Shown: piece after piece, positions 1 to 10,500 of the stretch
Layout: each line of letters starts with the position of its first letter
Numbering within the stretch: the stretch's first letter is position 1
Source: Terfezia claveryi
Lineage: Eukaryota; Ascomycota; Pezizomycetes; Pezizales; Pezizaceae
Length of the DNA stretch: 60,556 nucleotides
Assembly (NCBI GenBank): GCA_015179025.1
Contig: WHUX01000281.1
Span: 1-60,556, forward strand
Direction of reading: 5' to 3'
Program-made: the position numbers and the translations under genes
The notes under the pieces: generated by a model
Database searches by the model: none
What the model was told of the DNA's origin: nothing
What the model saw: the letters and a program-made list of their open reading frames with translations, nothing else

Positions 1-150
1 CGCACTTCCTGTACTACATCTACAATCAGCACAATGAGCCAAATTTCTGTGTCGGCTGCTCATACTCCGGATGATTGGTTTAGCGGAAGAGGGTATAGAA
101 GAGGAAATTGACGTCGAAGGCGAAGAAGATGATGATTGATAATAACTAGG
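1..150 (+). other. Possible 3' end of an unidentified gene
   Basis: The first 75 bases stay open in frame 3 and end in a cysteine-containing tail (ending CVGCSYSG, stop near 72). A second frame gives a short acidic tail rich in E and D that stops at about 137-139. Either could be the last exon of a gene starting left of the window. Nothing identifies a family, and the piece is too short to choose between the frames. Confidence 0.2.
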
Positions 151-559
151 TAGCTAGCTAGCAAGTTCGAATATAGTTATGATTGTGTTGGTTGGTGCTC
201 GATATCCAAAAGTCTCGAGACGTCTCGTGCCCAGGCCTAGTCGGAGAGGATTGCGACCATTGAACAGTCTTTGTGTGCCTTGAGGGAAAAGCAGTATGAG
301 TAACCTGCAGAGGAAGCGTTGCCTCGTCTGTCCTCTGCATAGAAGCCTGGCGCGTGATAACCTGCCATGCCGTGTAGCAGGTTCGCCATGATGCCACTGG
401 GGGCAGTGTCCATAATAGCGGTGCTACCGCTGGTGCTTAGAATGTTTGTTGGAAGGTTGCCCGTGGCGTTGATTGTGTAGAAATTCAGCCGCAGGTGTAG
501 TCTGGTCATTCAGCGGGTACAGGAGGAGAGGGTTGGAGGTGCTGGGACATCTTCTGAAG

Positions 560-1218
560 GATTCTGAGGCAGGAAGCACAGGTTGGCGTTGGCCTTCTTT
601 ATCCTCTTGGGAGGGACTATTCTCCTGGAGTGGTCATTACCGATTCGGGAAGTGATACATATGCACTGGTGATTGCAAAAAGGCACAACCGGATCGTGGA
701 CCTGGTGAACAGAACTCTGAACGAGGTAGCTGCAGAAGACGAGCTCAGATGGGACCCCGACAAGGAGAGCAGAATAGACTTCCACAAAGACACCCACCAA
801 GCCTGTACTAAGTACTCTAGGGATGCGGGTCAGGAAATGAGCATGACGAAGTCTCCGGACAGGTGACCTGGAGATTAAGGCCCACCTGCAGCAGGCCCCA
901 GTCAGGGACCCATTGCCTGTGAGACAGTCCGATCTCGGAAGCATTCTACAAGACCTCGCTGGACCCTCAGGAACTCTCTTTCGGAGAGGATTTTTCCCCT
1001 GGTTTCCGAGGAGATCATGGATCCGAGCTCCGAGAGGTAGATATACAGTGGTACTGGGCAGCAGAGGGTTTGCTTTACAGACAGCACAGGGAAGGAGAGT
1101 AGGGTGGCCAGCGTGGTTTATAGCAGGGACTATGAAGGCGGACAAGATACCACCTATGACCTATGGTGGCTATCTCGGCGACACAGCAACAATTGCGGAC
1201 GGGGAACTTCAGGCTATG
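560..1218 (+). pseudogene. LINE ORF2 relic: reverse transcriptase end and RNase H start
   Basis: This is a decayed non-LTR retrotransposon (Tad1-like group). A 78-codon frame from 630 resembles the thumb-side part of LINE reverse transcriptase, just after the catalytic motif (about VVITDSGSD ... ELRWDPDKESRIDF). A second frame from 913 to 1218 leads into RNase H, with a glycine-rich first strand (QGRRVGWPAWF) and the acidic motif ADGELQAM. Frames change several times, so the copy is dead. It resumes at 1914 after a retroposon insertion. The long minus-strand frame over 510-1145 is only its antisense shadow. Confidence 0.6.
1206..1218. repeat. Left target-site duplication of retroposon S1
   Basis: ACTTCAGGCTATG at 1206-1218 is repeated exactly at 1901-1913. 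Removing everything between the copies rejoins the RNase H reading frame of the LINE relic (DGELQAM then YLRLSTEV), which proves the insertion. Confidence 0.9.
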
Positions 1219-1900
1219 TTTTTTTTTTTTTTTTTTAAATACTTTGACCCTCCTATGCAGCCCCGTTAGGGGGGCTATGAGGAGCCACGCGGAAGCCCGG
1301 TGGATTCAAGGGAGAGGCAAGTTAATCTGCCAACCCCACGCAAGATAAATAAACTAATGAACTAAGCTGACTAACACTTGTGGACTAAAACAAAGGGGAC
1401 TCGTAAATGAACTTGTAAAAACTATGCAGCTGGACTCGTGGGAAACAGCTTCCTCTATAAGAAAATGGCGGGAAGAGGCGCATAGGCGGAGGGCTGGAAT
1501 GGACGCCGGGGCCATCGGGGGAATTAGAAATATCCATTCATGCTAGGATGGGCTGGCCTCAGTTGGCCGGTAGCACTCACGATTCTCCTTAAACGTTTTC
1601 TCACACATGAAGTCTTTCATATTTCCCTCCTTCCTTCATGTTTCACACAATTTCTTAGACACTGGCCCTCGTCAGGCCTCTCTAGGTCATCTGCTAGCGC
1701 GGTTAATGACAGCAGGGGGGCCCTCTACCATGTATCTATCTTTTGCTTTGCGCGCGCCGGACCTGGCAGATTAACTTGCCTTGTCCTGAATCCACCTGGG
1801 TTTCCGGGTGGCTCTTCATGGTCCCCCTACTGGGACCGAATAAGAGTAACAAGTATTTAAAAAAAAAAAAAAAAAAAGGACTCGTGGGAAATGATGAAAC
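1219..1900 (-). mobile_element. SINE-like retroposon S1, interrupted by S2
   Basis: The element lies in reverse orientation. It starts with its poly-A tail read as an 18-base T run (1219-1236), continues through the family's conserved 3' region to 1445, and resumes at 1892-1900 after insertion S2. Its own length is about 236 bp. The 3' region shows the family hallmarks in reverse: a GGTCCC-type hairpin, a CCCGG-type hairpin, and the AAGTTAATCTGCC block. It is bounded by the 13-bp duplication ACTTCAGGCTATG. No coding capacity and no clear Pol III boxes are visible, so LINE-driven mobilisation is inferred from the poly-A tail and TSD. Confidence 0.85.
1446..1877 (+). mobile_element. SINE-like retroposon S2, nested in S1
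   Basis: This 432-bp element is bounded by the 14-bp duplication GGACTCGTGGGAAA (1432-1445 and 1878-1891). It ends in a 19-base A tail (1859-1877). The last 110 bases carry the family 3' signature: CTGGCAGATTAACTTGCC, then a CCACCTGGG/CCGGGTGG hairpin, then GGTCCCCCTACTGGGACC, then an A-rich tail. It is the most complete copy in the window and a good family reference. It contains no believable protein. The 106-codon frame over 1540-1860 is chance. Confidence 0.88.
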
Positions 1901-1913
1901 ACTTCAGGCTATG

Positions 1914-2429
1914 TATCTCAGGCTCAGTACAGAAGTTTCGGATATGATTGCAATCCTGTCAGATCCGCGAGCCGCAAGCACCGAGAGGAATGCCGACTAG
2001 AAGGACGTGAGGATCTCATGGGGTACCTAGGGGCCACATCGGCATAGAGGGGAATGAGAAGGCGGACCAGAGAGCTCGCTTTGAGTCTTATTTGGGAGAA
2101 TACACAGGAACAACACTCACAGCTACGCACGGAGGAGTACGCTGCCTCCAAGGCCATTCGAAAGGAGGCCAGGACCAATGCGGGGTTCAGGATGAGAAGG
2201 TGCGAATGGGGGCGCCAAGCACTCTCAGCGTATCCTTGGATGCGTTACAGATCGAGGGCTCCAGAAATGCTGGTTACATTACATCGGCAAAGCGGAATCC
2301 AGGACCTGCGAATGTGGACACCAGGTAGAGAATGGACAGCACATTACCTTCGACTGTCCACGATCTAGACGCATGAGAACCACCCTCCTGGGGGAGCAAG
2401 CGCAGTTGGGAAGTGTTGGACAAGCCTGA
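1914..2429 (+). pseudogene. LINE ORF2 relic: RNase H end and terminal zinc motif
   Basis: This continues the relic interrupted at 1218. The frame opens with the RNase H block (YLRLSTEVSDMIAILSD), then GHIGIEGNEKADQRAR near 2032-2080, the usual last RNase H motif of LINEs. The C-terminal CCHC-like knuckle follows near 2290-2355 (C-E-C-G-H, then H-I-T-F-D-C-P). The frame stops at 2427-2429. Several frameshifts separate the blocks, so it is a pseudogene. No poly-A tail or TSD is evident beyond it, so the insertion is old. Confidence 0.7.
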
Positions 2430-3318
2430 GTGGAGAAAGGAGGAGGAGGAGAGCTATGAGGCCAGGGAGGCTTTTTCAATTATCGTTATCACGATCTTAA
2501 CAAAAGATATGGGGATATCTGTTAGGCAGCGGAAATGGTGTCAGCAAGGCAATACGAATGCAGAGCGGATCTATAGTAATATGCCTACTATGGTAGATGG
2601 TAGTACGCCGAGTGGACATTAGAGCGCGGAGTGCACTTAGGATAAAAGTGAACGATGCGAGCGAAGACTTGCTTAATTCTTAAGAAAATACAGGTCCGGA
2701 GCGTGTCCATATACATTGAACTTCAGGTTAAGACAATGCGCAGAGATGTTTTATTCGGCCAATCAGAAGCAAGAGAATTCAAGGATTGCGGATAGCGGTA
2801 GGGTAGCAACCAGAGTGACTCAACCCGAAATACGTAAATACTTGCTTATGTGCGAACGTAAGGTGCTTGCGTGTGCGGATTCAGCTGAATATTGTGGTTC
2901 CGTAACACGGGTGTGACGGGTATGCGTTTCAACAGAGCTCACCTAGTATTCCCAGCTTTCCTTTCGGTTGTTCAGGGAGTCACTGGCTCTTAGCCCTTTA
3001 GGAGTTTTACTCTATTCTCGCTAGGATTTTCACGAGTTTCCTTACTATGAGTATTTTCACGAGTCTCTTTACCAGGAGAGCCGTTGCCGTCGGGAGCTGG
3101 TTCACTATTTAGCATTTCACCTAGTTCATCCCTTCAGCCCCTCGTACTTGTCTTCAGTTCTTTTGCGAGACCATCGTCTATATTCTTGTTTAGTGGTTTC
3201 TTTCCGGAGGTGAGGCTCACTCAGGCTCCTTGGGTCATCGGACACAGTCCGTTTATGACATCACGGGGCCTCGTCCTAATCCCCGTCATGTCCTCTACGA
3301 GGGTCTGATCGAGACTAC
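2430..3318. other. Intergenic, no gene recognised
   Basis: Frames of 60-75 codons occur but none has a recognisable motif, and none continues into a neighbour. A mild internal repetition occurs near 3020-3075 (variants of TTTTCACGAGT). I see no RNA gene or complete element here. Confidence 0.4.
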
Positions 3319-4785
3319 TCGTCATGACGAGTTATTATTTCTATCTTCAAGTTGCAAGCCTCATGACATTCAGCATCCACCCAAACGTTTTTTCCGCATG
3401 ATCAATCTATTCTTTCAGTCGCACACCCTGGATAGCTTGAACTGATCTATTGCTTCTCATTGCACCTCATAATACACTTTCTGAAGCCGCAAGTGAAGTA
3501 CCAGGAATTTTAAATAGGCCTGGGCACGAGCCGGCTCGAGCCGGGACGTCAATTTCCAAGAAGGACCTCGAGCCTAATTTTTACATCCCAACACCATACA
3601 GACGACTCTCGTTAGAAGCATATCGTCGGGACGGATGGAAATATGCTTATAACCAATATATGCTTATAGCTAGAGAAATTTATTACTAGGTAAGAAAGCC
3701 TGCGGAAGGACACCATAAATAGTAAACATGCATACAAATAACAGAGAGACATCAGGAAGAGGAGGAGGATGCTCCGGAAGGACCCAAAAAATCAGTTATC
3801 CTGTGTTGGACATGCTGCCGCCTGCGTTCCATCTCCTGGATCTACATCGGAGGGCCCTCGAGGACTTTTCGGATTGAGGATAATTTGAGAGTATCTCCTT
3901 ATTGGGGTTTTGTGCTTCAAACCAGCGTTTAATATAGCGCCAGGTAGTCCCCGGGTTTTCTGCAGCATACGTTTGGATAGCTGTCGCTCATTCTCTGACC
4001 ATGCTTGTCGTTGCCTCGTTGCGAACATGTAGAGATCCATGAGAATTAGGCATTTGAGCTTGTCGAGTAAATAGTAGTAAGGGTTGTTCCTAGTATGTTA
4101 CTATAGATTCAACTTATACGTTTAATTCTTATCGATAAACATCCAAATATGGCAAGGCGCTTCTCGTGTTACAAGCATATGTATGGTGACTAAGCAAAAA
4201 ATAATAAGAATATACTAGTAACGAAAAATATGCTTATTTACTATGTGGGACTGCCGAAGGTATGCTTGTAACCAATATATTCTTATATCTGATATGCTTG
4301 TAACGAGAGTCGTCTGTACTCTGCAAGTATCATTACATTTCGACGCGCAGCTTGCTTGGATTTACTTGCTTTTCACGTGCTTTCGGTCCGGTTTAGAATA
4401 TCTGCTTGTTCATCTGTTTTTCTTCGTTAAATTCATGTTCATTTATATACAGATCAAGTAATGTACCAACTTTACGGATATTTCAAAAGTTAAGGCCATA
4501 CACTAGGTAGAACTTCCTTCTTTCATGATGTATCTATTCCACAAGCCTGCAGCAGCTCTGGGTCTCCCTGTAATCCGAATCAATAATATCAGGTCCTGTC
4601 AAACAATTTGGAGAGTATGGCAACTGGCTATGGCACTTGCGTTGATAAAGTATTTTTATAATTGAGATACCCACTGCTATGATATCTGTGTTGATATGGG
4701 ATTCACGTTGATATGTAGTCGCGTTGATATGATAGCCGCCGCGTTGATGTTGGTTGGTTGGGTAATGGCTAATAACTCGTCATGA
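3319..4785. repeat. Possible inverted-repeat element with 14-bp palindromes at its ends
   Basis: The perfect palindrome CTCGTCATGACGAG occurs at about 3320-3333 and again at about 4771-4784. The match extends outward on one side as GAGTTATTA, in inverted orientation between the two sites. Together the ends make a 20-bp inverted repeat 1.45 kb apart that encloses the MITE below. It could be an older DNA element into which the MITE jumped, or a coincidental pair of palindromes. Between them, 4630-4750 holds about five loosely spaced copies of a GTTGATATG motif. Confidence 0.35.
3599..4316 (-). mobile_element. Pogo-type MITE 1 with transposase fragment
   Basis: Terminal inverted repeats (TIRs) of 25 bp lie at 3599-3623 and 4292-4316 and match at 24 of 25 positions (outer bases CAGACGACTCTCGTTA). 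Each is flanked by TA (3597-3598 and 4317-4318), the Tc1/mariner/pogo target duplication. Subterminal ATATGCTTATA-type motifs repeat inside. On the minus strand, about 3790-4040 encodes a broken helix-turn-helix transposase piece (AAENPGTTWRYIKRWFEAQN). A similar piece sits in the second MITE at 17.9-18.1 kb. No DDE catalytic domain is present, so the copy is non-autonomous. Confidence 0.75.
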
Positions 4786-4959
4786 CGAGCCTCTTGTCTG
4801 CATTCAAAGGTAGCAAGGCGTCCATTTGCTATTGGCATACCGTATTATCTCGAGAAACTCGCTAGCGCGAACAGAGGTGTCAGAATAACCGAAGCATGGC
4901 AATGCACATTCTGCTTCTATATTACGCAGCGAACCTATACTGCAGTATCAAAAATATGA

Positions 4960-5335
4960 TCTAAGAACGTGATATCTATCTAGGGAGGAGCTGTGGGGGA
5001 GGTAATAGTATGTAAATAATCTTCAATGACCGAGGTGTATTTAAATACATCAGAATCATCATCCTTATCACCATCCTTTGGAAGTCGATGATGTATAAGA
5101 AACATTAAGACTTCTATCTTTTTCTCTCTTAAGTAGCTGCTTTGTACTCTTTGAATAGGCCCTCGAACCTTATATACTCGATTTTCCAAACTCTTAGGGT
5201 CGCTGTTTTGCCTTTGCTCGTGGCGTAGCAGGATCGACTTTCGAGTACCAGGTAGGTGCTGTAAAATATTGGTATCAGATACTGATATAGGCTACAAAAC
5301 TCGTCTATGTCTTGGTGGTGACCCCCAAACATAAA
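4960..5335 (-). pseudogene. Possible transposase N-terminal remnant
   Basis: Two overlapping minus-strand frames (5189-4980 and 5332-5129) look like one broken coding segment. The clearest stretch is REKKIEVLMFLIHHRLPKDG, which resembles the helix-turn-helix entry region of some fungal transposases. The frames shift by one base near 5160. No inverted repeats were found around it. A small host exon is an alternative. Confidence 0.25.
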
Positions 5336-6377
5336 TTACAAACAGGCTTAAGCATAAACCAAATGGATGAACTTCATTCTGGTATTTGAGTTTGCTATCT
5401 ACATCTTCTGCCTTCGATGAGGTTGATTATTATTGTTTGCTCAATATGTCGGTATGCGGCCCTTTGCCTTCTTGAGCATAACCCTCCACTTTGCATGCTT
5501 TAGCGACTGTGTTCACGCTAGCGAGTTTCTCGACATATGCGTTGGACATGTACATAAGCCATAGCTGAAAAGTAACATATCAATTTGAGCGCCAAGATCT
5601 ATTCAATTGGTACAGTAGTAGAAACTATTGAATCTATTACTGGACCGGGATGGTGCTGGAATACTCTCTGAGTTAATGGCTTTGATTTAGGTCCATACCG
5701 AGTTGTAATTCTTGAACCGGTGGGGGAAGTCTGCCTCTAGAACTGCCTGGACGTAATTTGCAGCTATATTCATGGGCAGCACTTGTAGAGGTTCCTTGAT
5801 GGCATTATGGATAATTACAGTACATTTCAATCTCCGACGTTCATATAACAATGAGCACGGGCATTTCTCGTGAGATCTCGAAACCCGCATATGTCGTTCA
5901 CATCGCATATGTATGTGATAGCGTACTTTATAACTCGAGTCTATACGGTACGGTGCAGAGGGAAGGTAACAGGCCCCTGTCAGAAGCACTTCCACAAACA
6001 CAAGTCAACTAGCGTCCACTGGCGTAGGAGACAAAGAAGCTATGATTCAGAAGGCATTCTAGGACCTTGGAGTTACTCTGTGGATGGAAGACGAGATCAT
6101 GAGTCTCCTACAGGCTTTGCAGCAAAGGATTTCAAAGCTGATACAAGTACGGAGGTAGCGATATTGATGACTCTCATGCTTTACCTGAGGAGCCGGCAGA
6201 AGACTTACTGTAAATTGCATTGTTTTTACTCTTGGTACTGAACTCCAGTCGCGCTCAAAATTGTTATGTTTCATTTTAGCCATGGCTTATGATCTCCGTG
6301 TCCCAAGCATATGTATGGTGATAGCGCTACCGAGAAACTAGGTATATTAACTGATAATCCGCTTCTTTTAGCGTTAA
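5336..6377. other. Intergenic with one uncertain minus-strand frame
   Basis: A 104-codon minus-strand frame (6001-5687) has ordinary protein-like composition at its 3' end (AANYVQAVLEADFPHRFKNY) but no recognisable family, partner exon or promoter. A 123-codon plus-strand frame overlaps it at the other end. I see no mobile-element ends. This is the unduplicated left flank of the apyrase block. Confidence 0.3.
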
Positions 6378-6493
6378 GGGTATGTACATCCTTGTTTCAT
6401 TTTGCGGCTGGTTAACCGCATTACCCCGCCTACCCCACGACCATCCATCTCTACCTTTCGCTACCATTTTGCCCTTGCTTTTTGTATCACTGA

Positions 6494-6925
6494 TTTTTTT
6501 TTTGTTTTAATTACTCATTACTCCTATTCGGTCCCAGTAGGGAGACCATGAGCAGAAAAACTCGGGTGGATTCAGGATAAGCCAAGTTAACCTGCCAGGT
6601 CTGTCGCCATGTGCCAAAACGGCAGAATCAAAGACAATATAGCGTAACAAACAAGTAAACTGAACTCTTTGGCATGCAGATGAGACCATAGACTCCAGAA
6701 ACTCAAAGGACTCAATTAAAGTGGGGCTCCTATTGCCATATACCAGACCCAAAAGGCCTGACTGGAGCCGCCTCAAAAACAATGTGGAACAATATGCGGT
6801 AATCCCTTTCCCTGCCGAAGCACTATTACGGTGCCTGCTATGTTGGATTACCTTTGGTATTTGCTTGTAGGAATACCCACCAATTGACTTGCCCGTCTTT
6901 CCGTCCACGGAGCTCTCTAACACTT
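6494..6925 (-). mobile_element. SINE-like retroposon S3 (duplicated locus, copy A)
   Basis: The element lies in reverse orientation. The A tail reads as T-rich 6494-6503, followed by the family 3' signature in reverse (ATTACTCATTACTCCTATTC, GGTCCCAGTAGGGAGACC hairpin, GGTGGATTCAGG, AAGTTAACCTGCC). Its 5' limit near 6925 is estimated from the end of similarity. The same insertion sits at the same place in copy B (57203), so it preceded the duplication. No intact TSD remains. Confidence 0.7.
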
Positions 6926-7415
6926 AGACTCCCTGCGTAGTGAATACGAAGTCTGCATATGTACCTCCAGCTCAGATTTTTGCCCTGCCCGCATTACTAT
7001 CTTTCCACATCGTTTTCAACCTTTATTTTACATGGCAATGTAGTGGTCTCGCGTCATCCTACATGATAATGAGACAGACTATCGAGCAAATACGAAGTCT
7101 ACATGATGCTTGTTTGACTATGTACTTGACCTTTGCTTTGTCCACGCTCCGATTGCTTTTGCAAGGTGCCGTATTCATGATCACTATAATACTGACCAAG
7201 CTACGATATCCAACACGCTACGGCAGCCTTTGTATTGAATACGAAGTCTGCATCAACTGTTTTCTTTTTATAAAATTGGCGATAGTAGCGACGTTAACGA
7301 TTTTGCATTGCATGTGGGGTATTCCTAGGAATTTTGCTCCGTCTGCGGGACTGGGGTTTGACTTCCACATTGTGACCATTGCTGGACATTATTAGTTTGT
7401 AGTTGGGCTTAGTTT

Positions 7416-7425
7416 TATATAAATA
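7416..7425 (+). promoter_or_regulatory. TATA box of apyrase gene copy A
   Basis: TATATAAATA lies about 30 bp before a pyrimidine-rich start-like stretch (ATCTCTCTCAAAAC) and about 125 bp before the first ATG at 7544. The whole promoter and leader (about 7380-7540) is conserved in copy B at 58090-58270, where the box reads ACATAAATA. Conservation between diverged paralogues argues for a real promoter. Confidence 0.6.
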
Positions 7426-7543
7426 CTGGCACGATATCTCTCTCAAAACTACACTTGTGAATATATCCACTACGCAAACCCTCAACCGGACTTATACAAA
7501 TCAAACTCATCCCCGTATATTAGACCTAAAAGAACTAAAAAAT

Positions 7544-10500
7544 ATGGCTCCAACTGAGCCTGAGCCGAACAAGAAGATGTTCCAAAGCTGTTTGTCTTTC
7601 ACATCCTACACTACAATTCATGGAGTTGATCATTATCTAGCTAATGCCTTCGCTGGTCCATAGATGCTGTGGTTCTCTCTAGTTGCAGTGACAACAAGAG
7701 CAACAAGATCACAGCTTACCACCTTTCGGCATCTCCGCTTAGCGATAAGCCATCCCCGTCCAGCGGCCCATCCCTGCCCAGCTACAAAGCACCGCCCACC
7801 GTGGATGTATCTCAAATCCAGTTTGATTTTGTGAACTCGGAATATACTAGCGGGTTTCCAATCCCGACTGATTCTGGCAACTTGGATTATACTAGCGGGC
7901 TGTCATGCGGTATTTACTCCGACGGATCTGTAGATGCTGTGCATCTCTAACTTGTTCGGCCTCGCGGTGTAGATATCTTTGACGACGGGTGTAACCCTGA
8001 CGACATCCAAACTGTGATTGATGGGTTATTGAAACACGCACACACCGCCATTCAAAATCACGATAAATCCACAGATCGAGGAAACCATCATTGGTCCAGG
8101 CATGATGCTGTTCCTTTGTATTATGTGTACTCGAAGCGGTCGAACCAAAAAGAGACCTCGCCCCAAGAAGAGACCCCCCCTAAACCAGCTACGCTCTTGA
8201 AGATTGCTACAGCAGTACATTCCAGCGGTTACGATAGTGACTACCGGTTCCGCATAGTTCCGAATCCCAAAGGTTTGCAGGATGAGTATACATATAAGTC
8301 GGAGGGAGATGCAAAAGATTCCATGAAAGAGCACTTCCAACCACGCCGGGAAGGTCAGTCAGCCCTGCCTATGTCCGAATGACTAACATCCCTAGCTGGG
8401 ACTGTTGTTTGTATTGCTGACAATTGTGTTCATGTTGTCTTTAGCGACCGCGGTGTGTCATGAACCTAACACCCCATGGTCAATCACGCCCTATTTCATC
8501 ATTCAGAATCGCGCTCATGATTGCGGGATCATTTTGGATCGGCCACTGCACATGGATTCAACTGTCCAAGTCCCCCCGCACATCGCGGACGAACCCACAT
8601 ACGTTACAAATCATCTGAAGGACCAGAAATTTTCTAAATTATACATTGCCTGCCCAGAAACCGTGGATGACAACAACAAGGAATACTCTCTGCGTTATAG
8701 GCAGCAGTTCCCAGGCAAGGAAGTTAAAAGTTCGCAGACCACAACTGATGCCGACGGCGCTGGTGTGGCTAATCCTGCCGTCACTGAGCACACTAGGTGT
8801 AAGTAATCCGCAGGCCATCCAGAGTGTGAGAAGGCGAAGATAGACTAGCGCGCTAACTCTCCCGCGCTAGTCGTCATAATAATTGATGCCGGGTCCAGTG
8901 GCTCGCGAGTGTATATTTACAGGTGGGAGGAGCTTCTTGTTGCGCCGGTAGGGCAGCCATTGAAGGTCAATGAGGTTCTTGACTACCTCACCCATCAGAG
9001 AACGAACATAAAAGCGGGGAACTTGGTCCTAAATTCGGTTTCGAACGTAGGCGACGCGCGTTATCGGAATCTCTACAGTGACGCCTTTACGTGTGTTGCG
9101 AGCGTCTGCGGTGGCGGAACAAATTGCTGGCGCAAACAAGGTGCGGTCATTCCGAGCCACCCACTTTCGTTCCCGTAGTTGACAGGTTGCACAACAGGTA
9201 TTTCCGTGCTGGACACTACATTGTGGCCGCACTTGATCGCACGTGTGAAGCACCATCTCCAGCCTCTGTTAGCTTATGCGCATCATAAAATTTACCTTGC
9301 TGGCGGCGCCAACAGGCCCGTAGGAGTCTTTGTGGGCGCAACTGGCGGCATGCGTGCGCTTCTGAACCAGGCCCACTACATGCGCAAGGTCGGAATCGAG
9401 AAAGCAATCCGAAGGGTCATACGGACTTATAACTGGGCCCGGATGGACGAAGTGAATTATAAAACCATTTCCGGTAGACTGGAGGGTATTTTTGGGTGGG
9501 CGGCTGCTAATTACGAGGCTAACGCCGGCGCTGGGCCGGCAACCTTCGCTGGGAATGACGGGGGGGGCTGTGGCTATGTTGAGATAGGGGGTCAGACGAT
9601 GCAAATTGCCTTTCATTGCCCTGCAGACCTACCTGGAGCCCTACCTAAAGCCGTCACCCGGAATATTCTCATTGGTCGCAACTTCCGTGTGTTCTCTCAT
9701 TGTTGGGAGGACCGTGGGGCTAACGCGACCTGGCAGAAACACCGCGACAGCCTCTACAACGGATCAGGTAAGCCTCAGGTACGGCCACTTGATGACGATG
9801 CCAGGAAGGACAACTGCCTACCAAGAGGTGTTAGCGATGGTTCACTTCCCTGTCCTCCAGGCCCATACCCTGGATACACTGGTAATGGTCGATTTATTGC
9901 ATGCATAAAGGAAATCCTCTCTCTGGCCGGCAGCTACTTCTTGAACGCCGATGCGGAAATGGAACTAAGGAGAGCCGGGTTTCTCCTGAACGATCTGCCG
10001 CAAGATGCGCGTAATGCAGCAAACGAATTGGCGGAGTGGAAGGGAGCAGCGACCTTCTTCTACGGCGTGAGAACCTTAATAGCCAACGCTCCTGGGTACA
10101 ACCCGATCGCCTTGATGAGGGAGGTCATCCAGTTGCAAACCGGTACCATTGGTAACTACCAAGCCCGCCAGAACGGTAGGGAAGCGGAGCATTTCTGCAA
10201 GGCCGTATTCAATGCTGTCTACACTAGCGTTACATTGCATAATGGGTTCGGCATAAAGATATTCAACGCCGAGAGTGAAGAAGTTAATTCTGGCACACTG
10301 CGCGATGCACTGGCGCAGGGACTGCCGGCCGCGGAAGCACAGCAAGAGGAGGACGTGCAACAACGGCAGCACGTGCAAGAACAGCTGGACGCCTGGCCCG
10401 AAAATGAACAGGCACCGCTTCCCGTGAGAGCATTGGTCGGGGCTTGTGTAACTCAGGTTCAACTTCAAGCGAAAAGTTATAGCGTTATAGTCCCAGACAG

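Noticed and set aside
510..1145. 211-codon minus-strand ORF
   Set aside because: Antisense to the LINE reverse transcriptase/RNase H relic, with no motif of its own.
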